Assembly (NCBI GenBank): GCA_900545915.1
Contig: URAV01000008.1
Coordinates: 1 to 64,000 of the forward strand
Length of the DNA: 64,000 nt
Direction: 5' to 3'
DNA from: an uncultured Porphyromonadaceae bacterium
GTDB taxonomy: Bacteria; Bacteroidota; Bacteroidia; Bacteroidales; Coprobacteraceae
Each line of letters starts with the position of its first letter. Positions within the stretch are counted from its first letter, which is position 1. Both the position numbers and the translations under genes were made by a program. The notes beneath the pieces are model-generated. The model did not search any database. It was not told where the DNA came from and worked only from the letters and a program-made list of their open reading frames with translations. Shown in pieces: positions 25,401-33,991 of this stretch.

Positions 25401-26943
25401 GGTCGATGATTCCATTCATTTGCAAGTTTCCATTCGGATCGTCTATATTCAGAGTGCCATCATATTTCGAACCTTTGTAGTTCCCGTTCAGGCTGATATT
25501 CTCGTAAGTGTATCCTTTAAAACCGATGTGACCTATATCTCCTATAACTTTGCCTTCGGGTATTCCGTTGTGCGGGTGGTGACCATCGAGATCAAATTTA
25601 AAACTGATTTCTCCCAAAGGATTCCCCTTAGGTAATAATTCACCGATTTGAAGTCCTGAAGTTTCTATAGTACCTCTATATGCCAGACTTTCTTTCGTAT
25701 TCCGGGAGATCATGATATCCGCCCGTAATTTCCCGATATTGCTGTTAAATTCTCCGAAAGTAATCAACTGGGTTATAAATCCCGATATTTCACCGTGAAA
25801 GTTAACTGTTCCTAAATGAGAAAGAATCGGGTTCGCATCTTTGCGGATCGAAGAAAAATCGTTGATTAAAGATTGTATTCCTTTGGAGGACGCGTTCAAT
25901 TCTTGTATTTCACCGAATATGAACGCATTTCGGGGAGATGTAATGCCGTCAAGACTGCCTTTGCTTTTCAAATGGATACTTTTCTCTCCATAAGATAAAT
26001 TCATGTGTTCGAGTCGTAAATTGTTTATAGTTCCGCCGATATTGCATGTCAAATTTATCGGAGTAGAAAAGTTCCGTAAGATCGGAGCAAATGGAGCAAT
26101 GTCTTTTAATACGACATGTGCTTCATTGATATTGAAGTTCAAATCCGTACTGTCGCAGAATTGTTTCAGTGAATTTGTTTTTGACAAGTCTATATCTGTA
26201 TTCCGGATACTCAAGTATGAATTTGCAAGATTAAGACGAAAATTAGACAATATCGCTTTATCTTCGTTCCCTTGTAACTTAAACGCCAATTTTGATAATG
26301 AGAAGCCTGATCTTTCTTCAAAACTGATACGTCTGACATTGATGTTTATAGAATCTTTTCGTAGAGCTTTTAAAGATACGGTAGATACGATGTTATCCAG
26401 GAAGATATGATTTTTGTCAAAAGTTCCCCGATCTTTGTACGGTTCGGATAAAATATCATAACGAATACTTCCCCGGCGAATCAGGATAGTATTAAGCTGT
26501 ATATCGAACGGTTTATAACGATTCTTTTTTCGGGGAGTAAAAGCATCTATTAAAAATTGGAGATTGGTTTGTGAATTTGAAGAATCTCGTTGCACTTCGA
26601 TTTTGAAATCGAAAAGTTGGGCAGTTGTAAATACCAATTGATGTTCCAATAAAGCAAAAGGAGAAAATCCGGCAGTTAGTTTTTGAGCATAAAGCAATGT
26701 ATCGTTTTTCTGATCATATAAGCAAAGCCCTTCCAATACCGCTTTATTGAACGGGAAAACTTGTACCTGTTTTAAGGTTAATTTCGTTTCTAATAATTGG
26801 GATAGTTCACGTTCGCTTATATTCTTGATTTCCTGTTGAACAGCGGGTATGCTCAACAATAAATAAAGTCCGGCATATACGATGATTAAAATCGTTAATA
26901 TGCTGATTGTTATATATTTGAAAATCTTGAATATCTGTTTCAT
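22423..26943 (-). CDS. TamB-domain outer-membrane biogenesis protein
   Basis: A very long (1506-residue) AsmA/TamB-type protein. A single N-terminal membrane helix (ITISILTILIIVYAGLYLLL) anchors it in the inner membrane. The rest is a repetitive beta-rich chain expected to form the groove that carries lipids or barrel proteins across the periplasm. The last 450 residues fit the TamB/DUF490 domain, with GNGAMRIEYNTLSDMKMYGT, IRSGSSISFRGTPLNAEL and a final strand region ending at RGVGIMYKRDF-like sequence. I use the ATG at 26943, next to the hydrophobic stretch; an ATG at 26967 is possible. It is divergent from tsaD. No TamA-like partner is seen nearby, as is usual in Bacteroidetes. Confidence 0.9.
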   Translation of the reverse strand: MKQIFKIFKYITISILTILIIVYAGLYLLLSIPAVQQEIKNISERELSQLLETKLTLKQVQVFPFNKAVLEGLCLYDQKNDTLLYAQKLTAGFSPFALLEHQLVFTTAQLFDFKIEVQRDSSNSQTNLQFLIDAFTPRKKNRYKPFDIQLNTILIRRGSIRYDILSEPYKDRGTFDKNHIFLDNIVSTVSLKALRKDSININVRRISFEERSGFSLSKLAFKLQGNEDKAILSNFRLNLANSYLSIRNTDIDLSKTNSLKQFCDSTDLNFNINEAHVVLKDIAPFAPILRNFSTPINLTCNIGGTINNLRLEHMNLSYGEKSIHLKSKGSLDGITSPRNAFIFGEIQELNASSKGIQSLINDFSSIRKDANPILSHLGTVNFHGEISGFITQLITFGEFNSNIGKLRADIMISRNTKESLAYRGTIETSGLQIGELLPKGNPLGEISFKFDLDGHHPHNGIPEGKVIGDIGHIGFKGYTYENISLNGNYKGSKYDGTLNIDDPNGNLQMNGIIDLLDERPIFQLVARGENIRLQELQLAPRYSNSTLGFILSANFEGNNLDNAEGILSIDTLSFNNNGKIFSTRNFHIEAHNEQIPQSVNIESDLISGRISGRYSFNTLKDSFTRMLASALPSLIQLPPTSKQAAQNNFIFNFEIQNTNYLSNVFELPFILKNPAKISGFFSDENHDFRIEGNLPEFQIKNMRFASAGIYAEKQKENISFQLGAMLLNKQDKQIHWNLAAKAHDDYLDTKINWSNSGTATFCGELSSQSKFIKTEKSTDADIHINPTQLILNDTIWQVSPSQININDGKIQINHFEVRHDSQFLHLDGNISKLPEDELTLQLNDINLDYIFGSLNIKHVVFGGQATGIFSIAGLLNKEIRLSTKQFDVINFAYNHSLLGNLHLFSQWERETKGILLQGKISQPNTDDTRIEGYIFPTRDSLHLSFDANRLNLEFLRPFMDNILSNATGRATGKLDFYGKFKALNVTGNAFVDNFTFDIGYLNTSFSITDTVHMTPTSIYFNDVSLRDRNGKHAKAKGILHHKNFKNLSYDIGISGLQNFLVYNMTEKLSPIYYGTIYGSGAATINGDLVKTNIDINMSTGPNSKFTYVLTGNETANDYPFITFVNKRALNFEKQKLQQDSIVTPISAPVIEKKNHLLNINLQIDATPDITMQLVMDPATGDIIKANGNGAMRIEYNTLSDMKMYGTYTLEKGSYNFNLQDLITRDFAIRSGSSISFRGTPLNAELNIEAYYALTANLQDLDESFADDKELARTNVPVQTVLRLTGDLQRPDFKFDLNFPTLSQDVDRRIRSIVSTDEMMNRQIIYLLALNKFYTPDYMNVGQARNNELVSVASSTLSSQLSNMLGQISDKWNIGTNIRSDKGDFSDVEFELALSSQLLNNRLIFNGNFGYRDDAVNSNTFIGDFDLEYLLSKSGNLRLKAYNHYNDKNYYIKSALTTQGVGIMYKRDFTKFQELFQRIGKSIHRLFKKKEKTETEENIQTITEQEK

Positions 26944-27109
26944 GACAATGTGGTACAAATTTATCATTTATTATTGGAAGAGTTACGTAAAATATAACAT
27001 TTTGCGTAAAAAGTTGTGTTTTGTATAAACAAAAATCGGATGCTTTTCCTAATAATTCCCTTTTAATGATTAATTTCGTCCGCAGAAATATTGTGAGAAA
27101 ATCAATTAT

Positions 27110-28132
27110 ATGAATCATATAACTATTTTAGGAATAGAGTCATCATGCGACGATACGTCGGCAGCTGTAATTCGAGATGGCGTTATGCTGTCTAACGTTA
27201 TAGCCAGCCAGGCCGTACATGAAGCTTTCGGAGGAGTTGTGCCCGAACTGGCATCTCGTGCACATCAGCAGAATATTATACCGGTAGTGTCCGAAGCATT
27301 GAAACGTGCAGGAATCGATAAGAGCGAATTGAGTGCATTGGCGTTTACTCGCGGACCGGGATTGATGGGGTCTTTACTCGTCGGCACGTCTTTTGCCAAA
27401 GGTTTTGTAACCGCTTTGGACATTCCTTTGATCGATGTAAATCATTTGCAGGCGCATGTCATGGCGCATTTTATCAAAGAGAATGAAAATGACCATAATC
27501 AACCGTCGTTTCCGTTTATCTGTTTATTGGTGTCCGGAGGAAATTCCCAGATTATCCGGGTGAATTCGTATAAGGATATGGAGGTGATCGGGCAGACGAT
27601 AGACGATGCTGCCGGAGAAGCTTTCGATAAATGCGCTAAAGTCATGGATTTGGGCTATCCCGGCGGACCGGTAGTGGATCGTTTGGCTAAAGAAGGGGAT
27701 CCGAAGGCCTTTATCTTGAATAAACCGCATATTCCCGAATATAATTACAGTTTCAGCGGATTGAAGACATCTTTCCTTTATTTACTTCGTGACCGCATTA
27801 AAGAAGATCCTGATTTTATAGAAAAAAATAAACAAGATTTGTGCGCTTCTTTACAGTTTACCATCGTGGATATATTAATGGATAAATTGCGTAAAGCGGT
27901 AAAGGATACCGGTATTACCGAAGTGGCGGTAGCCGGGGGGGTGTCGGCTAATTCGGGAGTGCGAAGCGCTTTCGAGGACCACGCCCGTCGGTATGGCTGG
28001 AAAATTCATTTGCCGAAATTTTCTTTTACGACCGATAACGCAGCTATGGTAGCGATAACGGGATATTACAAATTTTTAGACAAAGATTTTTGTTCGATCG
28101 ACGAAGCTCCTTTTTCTCGGGTAGTATTATAA
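27110..28132 (+). CDS. tsaD: tRNA N6-adenosine threonylcarbamoyltransferase TsaD
   Basis: A 340-residue enzyme that transfers threonylcarbamoyl from threonylcarbamoyl-AMP to A37 of ANN-decoding tRNAs, working with TsaB and TsaE. Family signatures are present: GIESSCDDTSAAV (8-20), the metal-binding NHLQAHVMAH (111-120; His112 and His116), LVSGGNSQI and VAGGVSANSGVR. Length and motif spacing are normal. It is followed after 12 bases by the M48 protease gene and then cinA, forming a short plus-strand operon. The start ATG lies 166 bases from the divergent tamB start. Confidence 0.97.
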   Translation: MNHITILGIESSCDDTSAAVIRDGVMLSNVIASQAVHEAFGGVVPELASRAHQQNIIPVVSEALKRAGIDKSELSALAFTRGPGLMGSLLVGTSFAKGFVTALDIPLIDVNHLQAHVMAHFIKENENDHNQPSFPFICLLVSGGNSQIIRVNSYKDMEVIGQTIDDAAGEAFDKCAKVMDLGYPGGPVVDRLAKEGDPKAFILNKPHIPEYNYSFSGLKTSFLYLLRDRIKEDPDFIEKNKQDLCASLQFTIVDILMDKLRKAVKDTGITEVAVAGGVSANSGVRSAFEDHARRYGWKIHLPKFSFTTDNAAMVAITGYYKFLDKDFCSIDEAPFSRVVL

Positions 28133-28144
28133 GCTGTTTGTAAA

Positions 28145-29380
28145 ATGTATAATTGGGTATTTTATATCATTGTGTTTTTTGTCGTGGGAGAATATATTTT
28201 TTCCCAATGGTTGGCATCGAGAAACCGTCGTGCTGCATCTCCGGTTTTACCGGCAGTATTACAGGGATTTTATGATGAGCGAAAATATGCCGATCAACAA
28301 AATTATTTCAAAGTCAATGACCGTTTCGGTCTTATAACTTCTACATATACGACTTTGCTTGTCTTGTTGATGCTGGTTTTCGGCGGATTCGGATGGCTCG
28401 ATACATGGGCATTTTCATTGTTTGAAAAGTTGATTCCGGCGACATTATTCTTTTTTTTCGTCCTTTTTTTGGTGAATGACCTGTTGACTATACCTTTTGA
28501 TTGGTACGATACGTTTGTGATCGAAGACCGTTTCGGATTTAATAAAACAACTCGTAAAACGTTCGTTGCCGATAAGTTGAAATCTTGGTTATTCGGTATA
28601 GTTATAGGTGGATTACTTTTGGTTGCGATCCTTTGGCTGTACGAATGGTTGGGTACTTCTTTTTGGTGGGTTGCCTGTATTGTGGTCGTGGTTTTCAGTA
28701 TGTTGATGAATATGTTCTATTCGGAATGGATTGTTCCTTTATTTAATAAACAAACGCCGTTAGAAGAGGGAGAATTGAGAAATGCGATAGAGAAATTCGC
28801 TAATCGTGCCGGTTTCAAGCTGAATAATATTTATGTGATAGACGGTTCTAAACGTTCCACAAAAGCAAATGCCTATTTTAGCGGATTAGGACCTAAAAAA
28901 CGGATCGTACTTTATGATACTCTGGTAGATGATTTGAGTACGGAAGAGATTGTGGCGGTTCTTGCTCATGAGATAGGCCATTATAAACATAAACATACAT
29001 GGCAAATGATGGGGGTATCGGTAATGAATACGGTTCTGATGTTTTTTTTGTTGTCTTTGGTGTTGGACAGTTCGATGTTGGCTGAGGCGATGGGGGGAGA
29101 TACACCATCTTTTCCGTTAGCTTTGGTTGCATTCGGTTTGTTATATACCCCTTTGGGGCTGTTGACAGGAATCGGGATAAATGCTCTTTCTCGTCGAAAT
29201 GAATATCAGGCAGATGCTTTTGCCGCATCTTTTGGTTTAGCGGACGCTTTGATAAATGGTCTGAAAAAACTTTCCGTGAAATCGTTGAGTAACTTGACTC
29301 CGGATTCTTTGTATGTAAAAGTATATTATTCCCACCCTACGTTATTGCAACGCATGGCGGCTTTGCAAAAATATAAATGA
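28145..29380 (+). CDS. M48 family membrane zinc metallopeptidase (Ste24/CAAX protease-like)
   Basis: A 411-residue integral-membrane zinc protease related to Ste24/CAAX prenyl protease 1. Four or more hydrophobic helices lie in the first 190 residues. The zinc site is HEIGH (275-279), with the third ligand in the downstream NEYQADAFA (around 350). The NAYFSGLG element ahead of the zinc site is typical of this family. Bacteria lack farnesylated substrates, so it probably acts in membrane-protein quality control. It lies between tsaD and cinA with almost no spacing (12 bases before, one base after), an arrangement seen in other Bacteroidales. Confidence 0.92.
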   Translation: MYNWVFYIIVFFVVGEYIFSQWLASRNRRAASPVLPAVLQGFYDERKYADQQNYFKVNDRFGLITSTYTTLLVLLMLVFGGFGWLDTWAFSLFEKLIPATLFFFFVLFLVNDLLTIPFDWYDTFVIEDRFGFNKTTRKTFVADKLKSWLFGIVIGGLLLVAILWLYEWLGTSFWWVACIVVVVFSMLMNMFYSEWIVPLFNKQTPLEEGELRNAIEKFANRAGFKLNNIYVIDGSKRSTKANAYFSGLGPKKRIVLYDTLVDDLSTEEIVAVLAHEIGHYKHKHTWQMMGVSVMNTVLMFFLLSLVLDSSMLAEAMGGDTPSFPLALVAFGLLYTPLGLLTGIGINALSRRNEYQADAFAASFGLADALINGLKKLSVKSLSNLTPDSLYVKVYYSHPTLLQRMAALQKYK

Positions 29381-29381
29381 T

Positions 29382-30623
29382 ATGAATGTCGAGATTATCG
29401 TAATCGGGGATGAATTACTGATCGGGCAGGTAACCGATACGAATTCGTCTTGGATAGCCCGCAACTTGAATAAAATCGGTTGGGAGGTAATGGAAATTAC
29501 GACGGTGCGTGATCGTCGTGCTGAAATTATATCCGCTATCCGACAGTCGTTCGATCGAGTGGATGTCGTATTAATGACCGGTGGGCTCGGGCCTACTAAA
29601 GATGATATTACCAAACAAACTCTTTGTGAGTATTTCGGAGGTAAATTGGTCTTTAATGCTGAAGTTCAGAAAAATAATGATCTTTTTTTTGAACGAAGGG
29701 GATTGCGGATGAATGATGCTACCCGTACGCAGGCGATGGTGCCGGACAGTTGTGCCGTGATACAGAATCCTGTGGGAACAGCTCCGATCATGTGGTTTGA
29801 GAAAGACAGAAAAGTTTTGGTTTCGATGCCCGGAGTTCCGGCAGAGATGCAGCGGGCCATGACAGAGGAAGTAATACCCAGATTGAGAAAGCGTTACCCT
29901 GATCATACGGCGATTTTGCATAAGACTTGCCTTGTAAAAGATTTCTCGGAATCGGGTTTATCTGAATTTCTTTCGGATTTTGAAGCCGGATTGCCGACAT
30001 CTGTTAAACTGGCTTATTTGCCCGTTCCGGGAGTTATCCGGTTGAGGCTGACGGCACGGGGAGAGAACGAGGAAATTTTATCTCGGCAGTTGGACGACTC
30101 TTTCTCCCGTTTAGAAGATTTATTGGGGAAACATATATTTTGTCATCAGGATGCTACTATGGCGGAGGCGTTAGGGTTGCTGTTATCCTATAAAGGATTG
30201 ACAATTGCTACGGCAGAAAGTTGTACCGGAGGAAATATCGCACATGAAATTACACTGATACCCGGCAGTTCGGCCTATTATAAAGGGAGTGTGGTATCTT
30301 ATGCTAATGAAGTGAAGGTGCAGGTTCTGGATGTCGATCCTTCGACAATAGAAAAACACGGAGTCGTGAGTTGTGAAGTAGTGGAACAGATGGTTAAAGG
30401 GGTAAGACGTTTATTGAAAACCGATTGTGCTATTGCTACATCGGGTATTGCCGGACCGGACGGGGCTGTCCCCGGTAAGCCGGTCGGTACGGTTTGTATT
30501 GCTGTAGCTGTCGGAGATCGGATAGTAAGTCGTAAATATTGTTTTGAAAATACACGGGCGGTAAATATAAATCGTTTTACGCATACAGCACTGTTACAGA
30601 TGATCTCTGTTTTAAGCGAATGA
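29382..30623 (+). CDS. cinA: CinA-family protein (competence/damage-inducible, NMN deamidase type)
   Basis: A 413-residue two-domain protein. Residues 1-170 form a molybdopterin-binding-like (COG1058) domain, starting MNVEIIVIGDELLIGQV and with MTGGLGPTKDDITKQ. Residues 250-413 form the CinA C-terminal domain, with ATAESCTGGNIAH and ATSGIAGPDGAVPGKPVGTV. Full-length CinA proteins have ADP-ribose pyrophosphatase and nicotinamide-nucleotide amidase activities and recycle pyridine nucleotides. It ends the tsaD operon. The competence link in the name does not apply here without com genes. Confidence 0.95.
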   Translation: MNVEIIVIGDELLIGQVTDTNSSWIARNLNKIGWEVMEITTVRDRRAEIISAIRQSFDRVDVVLMTGGLGPTKDDITKQTLCEYFGGKLVFNAEVQKNNDLFFERRGLRMNDATRTQAMVPDSCAVIQNPVGTAPIMWFEKDRKVLVSMPGVPAEMQRAMTEEVIPRLRKRYPDHTAILHKTCLVKDFSESGLSEFLSDFEAGLPTSVKLAYLPVPGVIRLRLTARGENEEILSRQLDDSFSRLEDLLGKHIFCHQDATMAEALGLLLSYKGLTIATAESCTGGNIAHEITLIPGSSAYYKGSVVSYANEVKVQVLDVDPSTIEKHGVVSCEVVEQMVKGVRRLLKTDCAIATSGIAGPDGAVPGKPVGTVCIAVAVGDRIVSRKYCFENTRAVNINRFTHTALLQMISVLSE

Positions 30624-30669
30624 TCGGGAGTGGGGAGTTCCAAAAAAAAGAGTATTTAATAGAAAAAAA

Positions 30670-30701
30670 TTTGGAAGGTATTCTTAAAAACGTTTACTTT
30701 G
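30670..30701 (+). promoter_or_regulatory. Promoter of the L28-L33 operon
   Basis: TTTG (30670-30673) and TTACTTTG (30694-30701, one mismatch to TAnnTTTG) are 20 bases apart, about 50 bases before the start codon at 30752. Confidence 0.6.
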
Positions 30702-30751
30702 CACTCTGTTTGTGAAAGCAGTAGAAAATCAATAAAAAAATAGATAAAGCG

Positions 30752-30991
30752 ATGTCGAAGATTTGTCAAATTACCGGAAAAAAAGCATTGGTTGGCAATA
30801 ACGTATCTCACTCGAAGAGACGCACAAAAAGAAGATTTAACGTCAACCTGTTTACCAAAAAGTTCTATTGGGTAGAACAAGATTGTTGGATCAGTCTGAA
30901 AATATCAGCTGCCGGTCTCCGTACCATTAATAAAATGGGATTGGATGCAGCTTTGAAACAAGCTGCGGAAAAAGGTTATTTAAACGCATAA
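30752..30991 (+). CDS. rpmB: 50S ribosomal protein L28
   Basis: A 79-residue basic ribosomal protein. [27 protein letters not shown] is the standard L28 opening (residues 1-27), followed by the usual NLFTKKFYW and LRTINKMG segments. Cys5 is present but a full zinc CxxC is not, as is common in Bacteroidetes. It is the first gene of a compact L28-L33-DUF4295 operon with 19 bases to the next gene. Confidence 0.97.
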   Translation: MSKICQITGKKALVGNNVSHSKRRTKRRFNVNLFTKKFYWVEQDCWISLKISAAGLRTINKMGLDAALKQAAEKGYLNA

Positions 30992-31010
30992 TTAGAAGGA
31001 AATTAAGAAG

Positions 31011-31199
31011 ATGGCAAAGAAAGCTAAAGGTAATAGAGTACAAGTTATTCTTGAATGTACGGAGCACAAAGCAAGTGGTATGCCCGGTACTTCGAGATAC
31101 ATTACCACTAAAAACAGAAAAAATACCACAGAGAGATTGGAATTGAAAAAATACAATCCTATCTTGAAAAAAGTAACTATTCACAAAGAAATTAAATAA
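31011..31199 (+). CDS. rpmG: 50S ribosomal protein L33
   Basis: A 62-residue L33 protein of the large ribosomal subunit. [20 protein letters not shown] and [24 protein letters not shown] segments are typical. Only one cysteine remains in the N-terminal half, so this is a zinc-free form. It lies between L28 and the DUF4295 gene, nine bases before the latter, and belongs to one transcript with both. Confidence 0.97.
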   Translation: MAKKAKGNRVQVILECTEHKASGMPGTSRYITTKNRKNTTERLELKKYNPILKKVTIHKEIK

Positions 31200-31208
31200 T
31201 ATTGAGCT

Positions 31209-31361
31209 ATGGCAAAGAAAACCGTTGCGTCTCTTCAGAAAGGTGATGGACGTACTTATTCAAAGGTGATTAAAATGGTAAAATCACCGAAGACAGGAGC
31301 TTATATTTTCCAGGAAGAAATGGTTCCTAACGAAAAAGTAAATGAAGTGCTCGCTAAATAA
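31209..31361 (+). CDS. DUF4295 small basic protein
   Basis: A 50-residue Lys-rich protein, shorter than usual gene-finding cut-offs. It starts MAKKTVASLQKGDGRTYSKV and ends KVNEVLAK. This matches DUF4295, a family found in Bacteroidetes directly behind L28 and L33. The conserved context suggests a ribosome-associated or ribosomal role, but the function is not established. It is followed by a strong terminator. Confidence 0.9.
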   Translation: MAKKTVASLQKGDGRTYSKVIKMVKSPKTGAYIFQEEMVPNEKVNEVLAK

Positions 31362-31390
31362 TTGAGAATATCGGATACTTAATATAAAGA

Positions 31391-31424
31391 GCTTCCTTAC
31401 AATTCTGTAAGGAAGTTTTTTTTT
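31391..31424 (+). terminator. Terminator of the L28-L33-DUF4295 operon
   Basis: CTTCCTTACA and TGTAAGGAAG form a ten-pair perfect stem around a four-base loop, followed by a run of nine T. It starts about 30 bases behind the stop codon at 31361. Confidence 0.93.
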
Positions 31425-31573
31425 GTCGCTTTATTTTGTAATTTTGTGCTTTGAAGATCGTGTGATATGCTGGAAAGTACCTCGAAATCTTCATTTATCC
31501 GATAACCGATGGCTGGGAAAGCAGAGAGTTTGGAAGATATAATTGCAATTGTAATCAATGATAAAAAATAGAT

Positions 31574-32530
31574 ATGGGATTATTCGGTTTCTTTTCTAAA
31601 GAAAAAAAGGAGACACTTGATAAAGGTCTTTCCAAAACCAAAGAAGGGGTATTTTCGAAACTTGCCCGTGTCGTAGCGGGAAAATCGAAAGTCGATGACG
31701 ATATCTTGGATGATCTGGAAGAAGTGCTTATCACATCGGATGTCGGGGTAGAGACGACTTTGCGTATTATCGAACGGATCGAAAAGCGGGTCGAACGGGA
31801 TAAATATGTTTCTACCGGGGAATTGAAAAGTATGTTACGCGAAGAGATTGCAGCTTTACTGACTGAGAACGATAATGAAGCGGAGGGAGAATTTACTGTT
31901 CCGGAAAATAAGCGTCCCTATGTAATAATGGTGGTTGGTGTGAACGGTGTGGGAAAAACGACAACGATCGGTAAATTGGCCTATCAGTATAAAAAGAACG
32001 GGAATAAGGTTTATTTGGGAGCGGCCGATACTTTCAGAGCGGCTGCGGTAGAGCAGCTCGTAATCTGGGGCGAACGTGTCGGTGTTCCGGTTGTAAAACA
32101 AAAAATGGGTGCTGATCCGGCTTCTGTTGCCTTTGACACTTTGAGTTCGGCTAAAGCGAATGATGCGGATGTCGTGATTATCGATACAGCGGGGCGTTTG
32201 CATAACAAAGTCAGTTTGATGAATGAACTTTCCAAGATTAAGAAAGTAATGGACAAGGTTATTCCGGGAGCGCCTCACGAAGTATTACTCGTATTGGACG
32301 GATCTACCGGACAGAATGCTTTTGAGCAAGCAAAACAATTTACTGCTGCAACTGAAGTAAATGCGTTGGCGATTACCAAACTTGACGGTACGGCAAAAGG
32401 CGGGGTTGTAATCGGAATATCCGATCAATTTAAAACTCCTGTTAAATATATCGGTTTGGGAGAAGGAATGGAAGACTTACAGGTATTTCATAGAAAAGAG
32501 TTTGTAGATTCCCTTTTCGGGGATGAATAA
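31574..32530 (+). CDS. ftsY: Signal recognition particle receptor FtsY
   Basis: A 318-residue SRP receptor GTPase that docks ribosome-nascent-chain-SRP complexes to the SecYEG translocon. A short N-terminal acidic/amphipathic part (MGLFGFFSKEKKE) leads into the NG domain. G1 is GVNGVGKTTTIGKLA, followed by DTFRAAAVEQL, the DTAGR element, and TKLDGTAKGGV near the end. The long acidic A domain of E. coli FtsY is missing, as usual in Bacteroidetes. A -7-like TAATTTTG lies at 31439-31446. It sits upstream of rimO and separate from it by 114 bases. Confidence 0.97.
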   Translation: MGLFGFFSKEKKETLDKGLSKTKEGVFSKLARVVAGKSKVDDDILDDLEEVLITSDVGVETTLRIIERIEKRVERDKYVSTGELKSMLREEIAALLTENDNEAEGEFTVPENKRPYVIMVVGVNGVGKTTTIGKLAYQYKKNGNKVYLGAADTFRAAAVEQLVIWGERVGVPVVKQKMGADPASVAFDTLSSAKANDADVVIIDTAGRLHNKVSLMNELSKIKKVMDKVIPGAPHEVLLVLDGSTGQNAFEQAKQFTAATEVNALAITKLDGTAKGGVVIGISDQFKTPVKYIGLGEGMEDLQVFHRKEFVDSLFGDE

Positions 32531-32644
32531 GATATGTAAAATTTCCGATGTTTTACTTGAACAGGATCGCGCAGAGAAGATCTATATCGCTTTGCGCGAT
32601 TTCTGTGCAAAGCGGGTCGGAAATCTATTTTAATTACAAGATAA

Positions 32645-33949
32645 ATGGTAAAGAACAGAGTTGATATAATAACATTAGGTTGCTCTAAAAATTTGGTAGA
32701 TTCGGAACATCTTATGCGGCAATTCGAGGCTGCCGGATATGAAGTCCGGCATGATGCTGAAAAAGTGACGGGAGAGATTGTGGTGATCAATACTTGCGGA
32801 TTTATAGGCGATGCCAAGGAAGAATCGATCGATATGATTTTAAACTTTGTTGCAGCGAAAGCAAAGAAAAAAATCAAAAAGCTTTATGTTATGGGTTGTT
32901 TGTCCGAACGTTTCATGACCGAACTTGCTGGGGAGATTCCCGAAGTTGATAAATTTTATGGAAAGTTCGATTGGAATAAATTGCTGGATGATTTGGGAAA
33001 AGAATATATATCTGACCTTCGTTTGGAACGCATATTGACAACACCTTCTCATTACGCATATATAAAAATAGCTGAGGGTTGCAACCGGATGTGCTCTTAT
33101 TGTGCTATACCTATCATAACAGGACGATATCAGTCCCGTTCTATGGAAGATATTGTTGAAGAGGTTGAGATGTTGGTGCGGAAAGGTGTAAAAGAATTTC
33201 AAATCATTGCTCAAGATCTTACCTATTACGGGATGGATATTTACAAAAAATTTTGTATTGCCGAGCTGGTCGATCGCATTGCATCTGTTCCCGGAGTAGA
33301 ATGGATACGGCTGCATTATGCTTATCCCGCGCGTTTTCCGTATGATCTGTTACCCGTAATGCGCAAACACCCCAATGTTTGCAAATATCTCGATATAGCG
33401 TTGCAGCATATTAGCGACAATATGTTGCAGACGATGCATCGTCATGTGACTAAGAAAGAAACCTATGAGTTGCTTTCCCGCATTCGGGAAGAAGTGCCCG
33501 GAATACATATTCGCACCACTCTGATGGTAGGACATCCCGGAGAGGGAGAATCTGATTTTGAAGAACTGAAAGAGTTCGTTCGGCAAGTCAGGTTTGAACG
33601 TATGGGGGCGTTTGCCTATTCCGAAGAAGAGGGTACTTTCTCGGCAGAGCACTATTCTGATGATATACCGGAAGATGTGAAACAAAGACGGTTGGATGAA
33701 CTGATGGCTATACAAGAAGAGATTGCAGCCGAAATAAACGCTTCTAAGATAGGAGAGGAGATGAAAGTGATTATCGATAGGGAAGAGGAGGATTATTATA
33801 TCGGACGTACAGAGTTCGATTCGCCGGAAGTCGATCCTGAAGTCTTGATTGGAAAAGAAAAGCCGTTGATTACTGGAGAATTTTATACCGTTCGGATTAT
33901 TGATGCCCAAGCATTTGATTTGTTCGGAGAAGTTTTAAGGCCTGTTTAA
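32645..33949 (+). CDS. rimO: Ribosomal protein S12 methylthiotransferase RimO
   Basis: A 434-residue radical SAM methylthiotransferase that modifies a conserved Asp of ribosomal protein S12. The N-terminal UPF0004 domain carries its cluster cysteines in ITLGCSKNLVDSE, INTCGFIG and VMGCLSERF. The radical SAM motif is EGCNRMCSYCAIP. A TRAM domain occupies the last 65 residues or so. LGCSKNLVDSE distinguishes RimO from MiaB. The last codons (Arg-Pro-Val-stop) lie inside an end of the dispersed repeat (AGGCCTGTTTAA), so the repeat supplies the stop codon. Confidence 0.96.
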   Translation: MVKNRVDIITLGCSKNLVDSEHLMRQFEAAGYEVRHDAEKVTGEIVVINTCGFIGDAKEESIDMILNFVAAKAKKKIKKLYVMGCLSERFMTELAGEIPEVDKFYGKFDWNKLLDDLGKEYISDLRLERILTTPSHYAYIKIAEGCNRMCSYCAIPIITGRYQSRSMEDIVEEVEMLVRKGVKEFQIIAQDLTYYGMDIYKKFCIAELVDRIASVPGVEWIRLHYAYPARFPYDLLPVMRKHPNVCKYLDIALQHISDNMLQTMHRHVTKKETYELLSRIREEVPGIHIRTTLMVGHPGEGESDFEELKEFVRQVRFERMGAFAYSEEEGTFSAEHYSDDIPEDVKQRRLDELMAIQEEIAAEINASKIGEEMKVIIDREEEDYYIGRTEFDSPEVDPEVLIGKEKPLITGEFYTVRIIDAQAFDLFGEVLRPV

Positions 33950-33986
33950 ATTTGCTGTATCGAAAATATATCTTCAGGCTTTTTTA
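33937..33986 (+). repeat. End fragment of the dispersed repeat overlapping the rimO stop codon
   Basis: GGCCTGTTTAAATTTGCTGTATCGAAAA matches the inner end of the copy at 14874-15053 read in reverse (CCTGTCTAAATTTTCTGCATCGAAAA), and the match continues for about ten more bases. It ends in CAGGCTTTTTT, so it may also act as a terminator between rimO and menF (partner AGGCCTG at its start). Confidence 0.65.
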
Positions 33987-33991
33987 TAATA

